NCBI RefSeq assembly: GCF_002217985.1
Contig: NZ_BCMI01000010.1
Coordinates: 32,844-96,843 of the forward strand
Origin: Secundilactobacillus pentosiphilus
GTDB lineage: Bacteria > Bacillota > Bacilli > Lactobacillales > Lactobacillaceae
Direction of reading: 5' to 3'
Length of the DNA: 64,000 nucleotides
Shown here: in pieces, positions 58,059 through 64,000 of the stretch
Layout of the letters: each line of letters starts with the position of its first letter
Position numbering within the stretch: the first letter of the stretch is position 1
Position numbers and translations under genes: made by a program
The notes under the pieces: generated by a model
The model's input: only the letters and a program-made list of their open reading frames with translations
What the model was told of the DNA's origin: nothing
The model's database searches: none

Positions 58059-58081
58059 ATAGCGTAAAGGAGTGTTAACCT

Positions 58082-58888
58082 TTGAAAGAGGTCGTAACGT
58101 TATTTAAAGAACAATTTGAGAGTTTAGGCATGATTTTTAGAATTTCGAAGTATGAAGACCGCGCCAGCTACCAAAGCCATTACCTTGGCTTGGTGTGGGA
58201 ATATTTATATCCTTTAATTCAAATCTGTATTTATTGGTTAGTGTTTGGTGTTGGTCTTAAGCATGGTGCCAGCAGTGGTATTGATTACCTGCCGTGGATG
58301 GTCATTGGAATCACCCCTTGGTTCTTCATGAACCGGGCAACGCTGGATGCTTCTAAGAGTATCTACCAGCGTGTCAGCATGGTTTCTAAGATGAAGTTTC
58401 CCATGTCCGCCTTGCCATCGATAAAAATTGTTTCTAATTTAAGCTCGTTTTGGACAATGTTGGTTGTATCAGTCATTGTTGGCTTGTTATACGGTATTCG
58501 GCCGAGTATCTATTGGGTTGAATCGCTTTACTACTTTTTTTGCATGATCATGTTCCTGATTGCTTTTGGTATTTTTAACTCCGCGGTATCGATTCTGATC
58601 CGTGATTATCATATCCTGCTGCAGTCCATTATGCGGATGTTATTCTATATTTCTGGTGTGCTGTTTAATTTTGAAACTGGCGGTTTTCCGCCAATCGCCA
58701 TTCGGATTTTACAGTTGAACCCATTTTTCTACGTGGTTTCCGGTTTCCGGGAATCAATGATGGGTCAAGGCTGGTTTTGGCAACGGCCGGTGTTAACCAT
58801 TGAATTCTGGTTGATCGTGCTGTTCTTCTTACTAGTCGGCTCACACTTGCACTACAAGTTCCGTTCACGGTTCGTTGATTTAATTTAG
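58082..58888 (+). CDS. tarG: Teichoic acid ABC exporter, membrane subunit (TarG/TagG)
   Basis: A 268-residue ABC-2 type permease with six membrane helices. The motif YLGLVWEYLYPLIQICIYW at the start and PFFYVVSGFRESMM near the end are typical of TagG/RfbA permeases, which flip finished teichoic acid chains to the outside. TTG start after AAAGGAG. The ATPase partner TarH, normally next to it, is not in this cluster. Confidence 0.9.
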   Translation: MKEVVTLFKEQFESLGMIFRISKYEDRASYQSHYLGLVWEYLYPLIQICIYWLVFGVGLKHGASSGIDYLPWMVIGITPWFFMNRATLDASKSIYQRVSMVSKMKFPMSALPSIKIVSNLSSFWTMLVVSVIVGLLYGIRPSIYWVESLYYFFCMIMFLIAFGIFNSAVSILIRDYHILLQSIMRMLFYISGVLFNFETGGFPPIAIRILQLNPFFYVVSGFRESMMGQGWFWQRPVLTIEFWLIVLFFLLVGSHLHYKFRSRFVDLI

Positions 58889-58912
58889 TAAGTTAAACAA
58901 GGAGGAATTACG

Positions 58913-60139
58913 ATGCAACTGACTGGGCTTAAAAATCAGGTCATTAAAGGTCTAAAAATCGTGATTCGCTATGGGCTCATCGTTTTAAACGATGGGTTTA
59001 TTTGTATCCCGGCTAAAAAAGATTTGGTGATGTTTGAGAGTTTTAATGGTAACGATATTAACGATAATCCGGCGGCCATTTACCGTCAGCTAGTAGCCGA
59101 CCGTCCGGCGTTTAAAAAGACGGCTTACTTTGGGGTTAAACCGCGACGGTATAAAGCGCTGCACGCTAAATATCCGGACATCAAATTAGTCAAACGGTTT
59201 TCGTTTAAGTGGGTTTGGCTTATGGCACACGCTGGTTTTTGGGTGTTTAATTCCAGACTGCCTAATTGGTGGCATAAAAATAAGCTGACCACTTACATCC
59301 AGACCTGGCACGGAACACCGTTGAAGCACCTCGGTGTGGATATCGAACACGTGGCCATTCCGGGGACGAAAACCACCGATTATTACCGTCAGTTTACCCG
59401 GGAAGCTGCCCGATGGGATTATTTGATCGCACCAAACGATTATTCTAAAAAGATCTTCCGGTCAGCGTTTCAATTTCATAACCAGTTTCTGGATATTGGT
59501 TATCCTCGAAACGACGTGCTTTACCAGCAAAATCAGCCAGTGAAGATTCAGCAATTGAAGCAGCGCCTAGTTGGTGATCCGGATGCAACGGTGATCACTT
59601 ATGCACCGACCTGGCGAGATGACGACGCTATTAAAACCGGTCAGTATCATTTCGAACTGCCATTTGACCTGCACCGCTTCTTTGAACAGGTGGATGAAAA
59701 CACGGTCTTAGTACTGCGGCCGCATTATTTAGTGAAGGATCATATTGATATTAGCGGTTTTGAAAACCGGGTGAAAATCATTGCGGATGAGGATATTGCT
59801 AACCTCTATTTGATCACCGATTTATTGGTCACTGACTATTCATCAGTGATGTTTGATTTTGCTAACCTGAACCGGCCGATGCTGTTCTATGCTTATGATC
59901 TCGAACATTATCGTGATCAGCTGCGGGGGTTTTATTTTGACTATCAAGCAGAAATCCCCGGGCCACTGGCAACTGATGAGGAAACGTTTGATGCTTATTT
60001 AAAGCAGTTTGCAAGGCAGGGAAAATTTGCGGAATATCAGTCACAGATGGCTGGCTTTAATCAGAAATACTGTGATTGGGAAGATGGTTGTGCTTCGGCG
60101 AAAGTGGTTCAAGTAATCTTAGGGGGAATGGCTAAATGA
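58913..60139 (+). CDS. CDP-glycerol glycerophosphotransferase family protein (second copy)
   Basis: A 408-residue relative of the first copy. Motifs: [65 protein letters not shown], and [16 protein letters not shown]. The TWHGTPLK run is the conserved catalytic-region signature of the family. It lies 24 bases after tarG with AAGGAGG and its stop overlaps nfo by four bases. It and the first copy probably catalyse successive steps. Confidence 0.92.
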   Translation: MQLTGLKNQVIKGLKIVIRYGLIVLNDGFICIPAKKDLVMFESFNGNDINDNPAAIYRQLVADRPAFKKTAYFGVKPRRYKALHAKYPDIKLVKRFSFKWVWLMAHAGFWVFNSRLPNWWHKNKLTTYIQTWHGTPLKHLGVDIEHVAIPGTKTTDYYRQFTREAARWDYLIAPNDYSKKIFRSAFQFHNQFLDIGYPRNDVLYQQNQPVKIQQLKQRLVGDPDATVITYAPTWRDDDAIKTGQYHFELPFDLHRFFEQVDENTVLVLRPHYLVKDHIDISGFENRVKIIADEDIANLYLITDLLVTDYSSVMFDFANLNRPMLFYAYDLEHYRDQLRGFYFDYQAEIPGPLATDEETFDAYLKQFARQGKFAEYQSQMAGFNQKYCDWEDGCASAKVVQVILGGMAK

Positions 60140-61068
60140 CATTTTTAATTGGCTCACACGTTAGTATGAAGGGTAAGGATATGTTACTGGGGTCGGCCAA
60201 GGAAGCGGCCAGCTACGGTGAAAACGTGTTTATGGTTTATACGGGTGCGCCACAGAATACTCGGCGCAAACCGATCGAGGACCTTAACATTGAAGCCGGC
60301 CACGCCTTTATGAAAGCACACGGACTGCGCCAAATCGTGGTCCATGCACCGTACGTGGTTAACCTGGGGAACACAATCAAACCCGCCAACTACCCGTTTG
60401 CAGTTCAGTTTCTCAGAGAAGAAGTTAAACGAGCTGAAGCCATCGGGGCCACTCAAATTGTGCTGCACCCAGGGGCTCACGTGGGGGCCGGTCCCGAAGC
60501 GGCCATTGCCCAGATTGCAAAAGGGTTAAACGAGATTATTGAACCGGATCAGAAGGTTAAAATTGCACTGGAAACCATGGCCGGCAAAGGGACAGAAGTC
60601 GGTATCACGTTTGAACAGCTGGCCTCGATCATCAATCAAGTGGTCGACAACGATAAACTATCAGTTTGTTTTGATACCTGTCATACAAGTGACGCCGGCT
60701 ATGCCATTAAGGACGATTTCGATGGTGTACTGAAACAGTTTGATGATGTTATCGGTTTAGACCGGTTGCAGGTGATTCATTTAAATGATTCCAAGAACCC
60801 GCAGGGCAGTCATAAGGACCGGCATGAACTGCTAGGTAACGGCACTATCGGTTTTGATGCCTTAAACGCGGTTGCCCATCATCCAAGTTTGGTCAACGTG
60901 CCTAAGATAATGGAAACACCGTGGGTTGCCGTGGATAAAAAGCACAAGTTGGCGCCGTACGGTTACGAAGTTGAAATGCTCAAACGCCAAACGTTTAATG
61001 CGAATATCGAAGCGGATGTTTTGGCACAAAAGCCCTTTGACGCCACCCTGGGGTTTGAAGATGAATAA
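60136..61068 (+). CDS. nfo: Endonuclease IV
   Basis: A 310-residue AP endonuclease with three zinc ions, cutting DNA 5' to abasic sites in base-excision repair. Recognised from [67 protein letters not shown], and METPW. Somewhat longer than usual because of a C-terminal tail of about 25 residues. The ATGA overlap with the glycerophosphotransferase gene couples it to the teichoic-acid cluster although the functions differ. Confidence 0.96.
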   Translation: MTFLIGSHVSMKGKDMLLGSAKEAASYGENVFMVYTGAPQNTRRKPIEDLNIEAGHAFMKAHGLRQIVVHAPYVVNLGNTIKPANYPFAVQFLREEVKRAEAIGATQIVLHPGAHVGAGPEAAIAQIAKGLNEIIEPDQKVKIALETMAGKGTEVGITFEQLASIINQVVDNDKLSVCFDTCHTSDAGYAIKDDFDGVLKQFDDVIGLDRLQVIHLNDSKNPQGSHKDRHELLGNGTIGFDALNAVAHHPSLVNVPKIMETPWVAVDKKHKLAPYGYEVEMLKRQTFNANIEADVLAQKPFDATLGFEDE

Positions 61069-61079
61069 CTAAAGAAACT

Positions 61080-61123
61080 AAAAACAACGTGATCGAAGGG
61101 AATTCCTTGATCACGTTGTTTTT
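61080..61123. terminator. Bidirectional terminator
   Basis: A 15-bp perfect outer stem (61080-61094 with 61109-61123) plus AAGG/CCTT inside, with A- and T-runs, between the convergent nfo and FMN-reductase genes. Confidence 0.92.
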
Positions 61124-61134
61124 AGATGGTTAAT

Positions 61135-61980
61135 TTATTCACCTAGAGTGAACCAGCGCCGGTATTTCGGGTGCTTGGTCACAAAAGTCCGTGCCTGATC
61201 AGCATCAGGAATGATGGTCAATTGATGAATCTGCGCAAAACGCACGACCCGTAAAATGAGCTGATCAGTGGTTTCGGGCTCACGAAGCAGTTCACTGACC
61301 TGAACATCAGTAATCCTGATCCGTCTGTTCTGCTGGTCGTGAAAAATAATTTCTGCCAGCACAATACCACTTTCGTCGCGGATATAGAAACGGCCGGGTT
61401 CGTACCTCATTAGTGGTGCGGCAACCTTGTCAGCTGGCGTTTTTAATCTTGATTGTAAGCTCACAAAAGCGTTGATTGCGGTTTGTAAAAAAGCAATGGT
61501 TTTGGGATTAGTCATCAGACCTTGGTCATCAAACAAGTGATTAACGTGTCCAAGATAAACTTCCGGTCGTTGCACCGGTATGACGTTCAAAGTGACGAGT
61601 ACTTGACGGACCTGTTGGTTGGCACCGAAGCCGCCGATGGTTCCCGGCGAACTTGAAGCTACTAAGGCCACTTTATTTTTCCAGTGGTTCTGGCGCTTTG
61701 AGCCAACATCGAAGGCGTTTTTCAGCGCGCCGGTCATGCCTCGGTTGTATTCAGGGGTGACAATGATTAAACTGTCAACGTCATCTAACTGCTGACGGAA
61801 CGTTTCCCAGGCGGGTACCAGATCGGCATCATCCAAATCAGCGTTATACAGTGGCAACTGAGCAATTTCCATGAAGACTGGTGTCATTCGAACGGGCAAT
61901 AAATTGGCTAGTTCATTAGCGACCTTTTTAGAATAGGCGGCCTTACGGAGGCTTCCTGTAAGAATCCCAATTTTAGTCAA
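61135..61980 (-). CDS. NADPH-dependent FMN reductase fused to a GNAT-like domain
   Basis: A 281-residue two-part protein. Residues 1 to about 180 are a flavodoxin-like FMN reductase (KIGILTGSLRKAAYSKKVA, then VTPEYNRGMTGALKNAFD and SSSPGTIGGFGANQQVR). The remaining 95 residues resemble the short GCN5-related domain seen in YidJ-type proteins (ESGIVLAEIIFHDQQNRRI, and TKHPKYRRW at the end) but the usual Gly-rich acetyl-CoA loop is replaced by LLREPETTDQLI. TTG 61980 is eight bases after AAGGAG; the GTG at 61989 overlaps that SD. A quinone or azo reductase role is inferred for the first half only. Confidence 0.8.
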   Translation of the reverse strand: MTKIGILTGSLRKAAYSKKVANELANLLPVRMTPVFMEIAQLPLYNADLDDADLVPAWETFRQQLDDVDSLIIVTPEYNRGMTGALKNAFDVGSKRQNHWKNKVALVASSSPGTIGGFGANQQVRQVLVTLNVIPVQRPEVYLGHVNHLFDDQGLMTNPKTIAFLQTAINAFVSLQSRLKTPADKVAAPLMRYEPGRFYIRDESGIVLAEIIFHDQQNRRIRITDVQVSELLREPETTDQLILRVVRFAQIHQLTIIPDADQARTFVTKHPKYRRWFTLGE

Positions 61981-62105
61981 TGCAATCACTCCTTTGCTTA
62001 AACCGATGCGTTATTTTACTTAGACTTTAATGAGCAGTGTCATGTAAACGTGATTTTTAGTGACGGGTGACGATAAATATTTTTGATTAAAGATGGTCAG
62101 CACAA

Positions 62106-62957
62106 TCAGTCTTTAATGGTGTCGATTTCAGCTGGTTCCAAATTCAAATTTTCCAGGATTAGAGTCGCCGTTTCCTCAATTGATTTATTGGAAACGTTAA
62201 TGACCAAGCAGCCAATTTTTTTGTAAATTTCGTCTGCGTATTTGAGTTCTGCTTTGATCTTTTCGGTGTCTGAATAAGCACTTTCTGCGGGTAGACCGTA
62301 CGAAAGCATCCGTTGCTGACGGATACGGCGGAGAACTTTAGGACTGTTTGTCAGGCCAATAATCTTTTTCGGGTCAACTTGCCAAAGTTCATCGGGCAGC
62401 TGTGAAGTAGGTGATAATGGCAAATTGGCAACCTTAATGCCCCGGTTTGCTAAAAAGAGTGATAGTGGCGTTTTAGACGTCCGGGAAACACCGAGAATCA
62501 CAATATCGGCTTTTGGCAAACCAGTAGGGTCTTTGCCATCGTCGTAGGCCACAGCAAATTCCATGGCACCAATGCGATCAAAGTAGGTATCCGTGAGACT
62601 GTGGTTAATGCTTGGAATCGAAGCGGGTTTGACGCCAGCTCGATTGGCCAGTGCTTTCATTGCAGGTTGGATACAGTCAAAGGCCTGCAGGTGATTTTCT
62701 TCAGTAAAGCTGCGCACCTGTTCACTTAAGGATCGGGTGACCAGGGTATAGTAAAGGACGGCATTCTTTTTGGCAGCCATCTTTAAAATACCGCTGAGAA
62801 TGGACTCAGTTTGAATGAAGGGAAAGCGCTGATACTTAATTTGGATGTCCGGAAATTGTGCCACGGCCGTTTGTGCCACGGTCAACGCTGTTTCACCAGA
62901 TGAATCTGAAATAATGAAGATATCGATATCTGAATTTTCAGTTGGTTTTTCAGCCAT
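62106..62957 (-). CDS. PEP synthase / PPDK regulatory protein (bifunctional kinase/pyrophosphorylase)
   Basis: A 283-residue DUF299 (PpsR/RP) protein that phosphorylates and dephosphorylates pyruvate-phosphate dikinase or PEP synthase. Motifs are FIISDSSGETALTVAQTAVAQ, ADIVILGVSRTSKTPLSLFLA (phosphate loop), and IIGLTNSPKVLRRIR. No dikinase or PEP synthase gene is in the window. Single gene upstream of and divergent from rpsU. Confidence 0.93.
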   Translation of the reverse strand: MAEKPTENSDIDIFIISDSSGETALTVAQTAVAQFPDIQIKYQRFPFIQTESILSGILKMAAKKNAVLYYTLVTRSLSEQVRSFTEENHLQAFDCIQPAMKALANRAGVKPASIPSINHSLTDTYFDRIGAMEFAVAYDDGKDPTGLPKADIVILGVSRTSKTPLSLFLANRGIKVANLPLSPTSQLPDELWQVDPKKIIGLTNSPKVLRRIRQQRMLSYGLPAESAYSDTEKIKAELKYADEIYKKIGCLVINVSNKSIEETATLILENLNLEPAEIDTIKD

Positions 62958-63055
62958 AATGAAGCCTCCGTTATTCTGTAGTTAGCCTAATTTTAGCACA
63001 GGTCTAAACCAACAGCTGATATTTGAATTTCTGGGTGAAAACTTAATTGAAATGA

Positions 63056-63084
63056 TTGACGTTCTGCAAATAGGTAGGTATAAT
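63056..63084 (+). promoter_or_regulatory. Strong promoter of rpsU
   Basis: TTGACG (63056-63061), 17 bases, TATAAT (63079-63084): the best sigma-A promoter in the window. Confidence 0.88.
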
Positions 63085-63164
63085 TAAAAGGAACTATTGA
63101 GAAGGGCTTCTTTTGTTGTTCATTTTCAATCGGTTACTACTAGAGCTCGGAGGGAGGGATTTAC

Positions 63165-63350
63165 ATGACAAAGACAGTCGTTCGCAAAAACGAGTCTCTT
63201 GACGATGCTCTTCGGCGCTTCAAACGAACCGTTTCAAAAAGCGGTACTTTACAAGAATACCGTAAACGTGAGTTTTATGAAAAGCCAAGCGTTAAAAAGA
63301 AATTAAAATCAGAAGCAGCAAGAAAACGCAAGAATAAGAAGCGTTTCTAG
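63165..63350 (+). CDS. rpsU: 30S ribosomal protein S21
   Basis: A 61-residue, very basic protein matching S21 throughout: [20 protein letters not shown], then [18 protein letters not shown] and a Lys/Arg-rich end. It binds the anti-SD region of 16S rRNA and helps initiation. GGAGGGAGG precedes the ATG. A terminator follows at once, then yqeY, the usual neighbour. Confidence 0.97.
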   Translation: MTKTVVRKNESLDDALRRFKRTVSKSGTLQEYRKREFYEKPSVKKKLKSEAARKRKNKKRF

Positions 63351-63359
63351 TTGCACCGA

Positions 63360-63387
63360 GGCTCCTGTTTAACAGGAGTCTTTTTTT
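63360..63387 (+). terminator. Terminator after rpsU
   Basis: GGCTCCTGTT pairs with AACAGGAGTC (63371-63380, one G-T pair), followed by seven Ts. Confidence 0.88.
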
Positions 63388-63447
63388 GAGTTGAAAATTG
63401 GCAACGCCGGATGGTGAACCAATTAATGATCATTAGGAGGTTTTCAT

Positions 63448-63894
63448 ATGTCATTATCAGACACATTGACAGAAGATTTAAAAACGGCCATGAAGGCTCG
63501 TGACAAGGTATCCTTAAGTGTTATTCGGATGATCAAGGCAGCCTTGACTAACGAAAAAATCAAGGTTGGTCACGATTTAAGCGACGATGAAGAATTAACG
63601 GTGCTTTCTCGTGAACTTAAGCAGCGCAAAGAATCCCGTGAGGAATTCGCGGATGCCGGCCGTCAAGATTTAGTTGACGGTTTGGATGCCGAAATCAAGA
63701 TAGTAGAAAAATACGCACCAAAGCAACTGAGCGACGATGAAGTTAAAGATATCGTTACTCAGACAGTTAGCGCAGTTGGTGCCAGTTCAATGGCTGACTT
63801 TGGTAAAGTCATGGGTGCGGTAATGCCTAAGCTTAAAGGTAAGGCCGACGGTAGTTTAGTTAACAAGACCGTTAAGTCATTATTAAGTAAATAA
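63448..63894 (+). CDS. yqeY: GatB/YqeY domain protein
   Basis: A 148-residue YqeY protein. The typical runs are [20 protein letters not shown] at the start, [20 protein letters not shown] and [13 protein letters not shown], and the end [19 protein letters not shown]. The fold is shared with the tRNA-binding end of GatB. A role in tRNA-dependent amidation is suspected but not shown. AGGAGG precedes the ATG; a terminator follows. Confidence 0.95.
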   Translation: MSLSDTLTEDLKTAMKARDKVSLSVIRMIKAALTNEKIKVGHDLSDDEELTVLSRELKQRKESREEFADAGRQDLVDGLDAEIKIVEKYAPKQLSDDEVKDIVTQTVSAVGASSMADFGKVMGAVMPKLKGKADGSLVNKTVKSLLSK

Positions 63895-63910
63895 TTTGGG
63901 TCTACAATTT

Positions 63911-63943
63911 CTGGTATTGGTGAATAACCAATGCCAGTTTTTT
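63911..63943 (+). terminator. Terminator after yqeY
   Basis: CTGGTATTGG (63911-63920) pairs with CCAATGCCAG (63928-63937, one T-G pair), followed by six Ts. Confidence 0.88.
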
Positions 63944-63984
63944 GATTGGTTTTAGGAAATTATAAAAGGACACGAGGTCCTCAC

Positions 63985-64000
63985 ATGTTACGATTAAATC
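63985..64000 (+). CDS. Start of a further gene, cut by the window edge
   Basis: ATG with GAGG seven bases upstream, reading MLRLN before the sequence ends. In related genomes a PhoH-like ATPase often follows yqeY, but five codons cannot show this. Confidence 0.35.

Overview
The window is a gene-dense stretch of chromosome from a low-to-mid GC Gram-positive bacterium, almost certainly a member of the Lactobacillaceae. The evidence is the Firmicutes gene order (rpsB-tsf-pyrH-frr-uppS-cdsA-rseP-proS-polC-rimP-nusA-ylxR-ylxQ-infB-rbfA-truB-ribF-hrcA-grpE-dnaK-dnaJ-lepA), two T-box leaders, a CIRCE element, PolC-type replicase, strong Shine-Dalgarno (SD) sequences, frequent GTG/TTG starts and wall teichoic acid genes. 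The species cannot be fixed from the sequence alone. No tRNA, rRNA, CRISPR array, intact insertion sequence or prophage was seen.

Layout. 1-10.4 kb is accessory: a cupin, an AI-2E-family membrane protein, a MarR regulator with a heterodimeric ABC exporter, a decayed gene, a GNAT acetyltransferase, a hexapeptide sugar acetyltransferase, a multicopper oxidase diverging from a tiny membrane protein, a 39-bp perfect-length hairpin, and a HAD phosphatase. 10.4-37.9 kb is the core block for translation, nucleotide, envelope lipid, replication and heat-shock functions. 37.9-49.8 kb mixes an EndA-like nuclease, a thioredoxin, DegV, a CorA transporter, PrmA/RsmE methyltransferases, Rel (p)ppGpp synthetase, Dtd, a HAD phosphatase, a fructosamine-kinase-like protein and a cell-wall amidase. 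49.8-55.1 kb holds hisS-aspS behind a T-box and, facing it, an MFS transporter behind its own T-box. 55.1-61.1 kb has msrA, a YitT-type membrane protein and a teichoic-acid cluster (two glycerophosphotransferases around a TarG permease) that runs into nfo. 61.1-64 kb has a FMN-reductase fusion, a PEP-synthase/PPDK regulator, rpsU and yqeY, and the first codons of another gene.

Regulation is the most interesting layer. Several leaders can be read directly: T-boxes at 49.93-50.13 kb (specifier reads best as Asp GAC, overlapping His CAC) and at 54.79-55.04 kb on the minus strand (specifier probably Ser AGT) ahead of the MFS transporter; a terminator hairpin overlapped by a 19-codon SD-preceded reading frame in front of rimP-nusA; a canonical CIRCE before hrcA plus a second, near-perfect CIRCE embedded in the end of ribF; and two 20-bp operator-like repeats spaced 30 bp apart in front of the MarR gene. 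No new defence or mobile system is evident; the candidates worth testing are these regulatory elements and a few unusual proteins.
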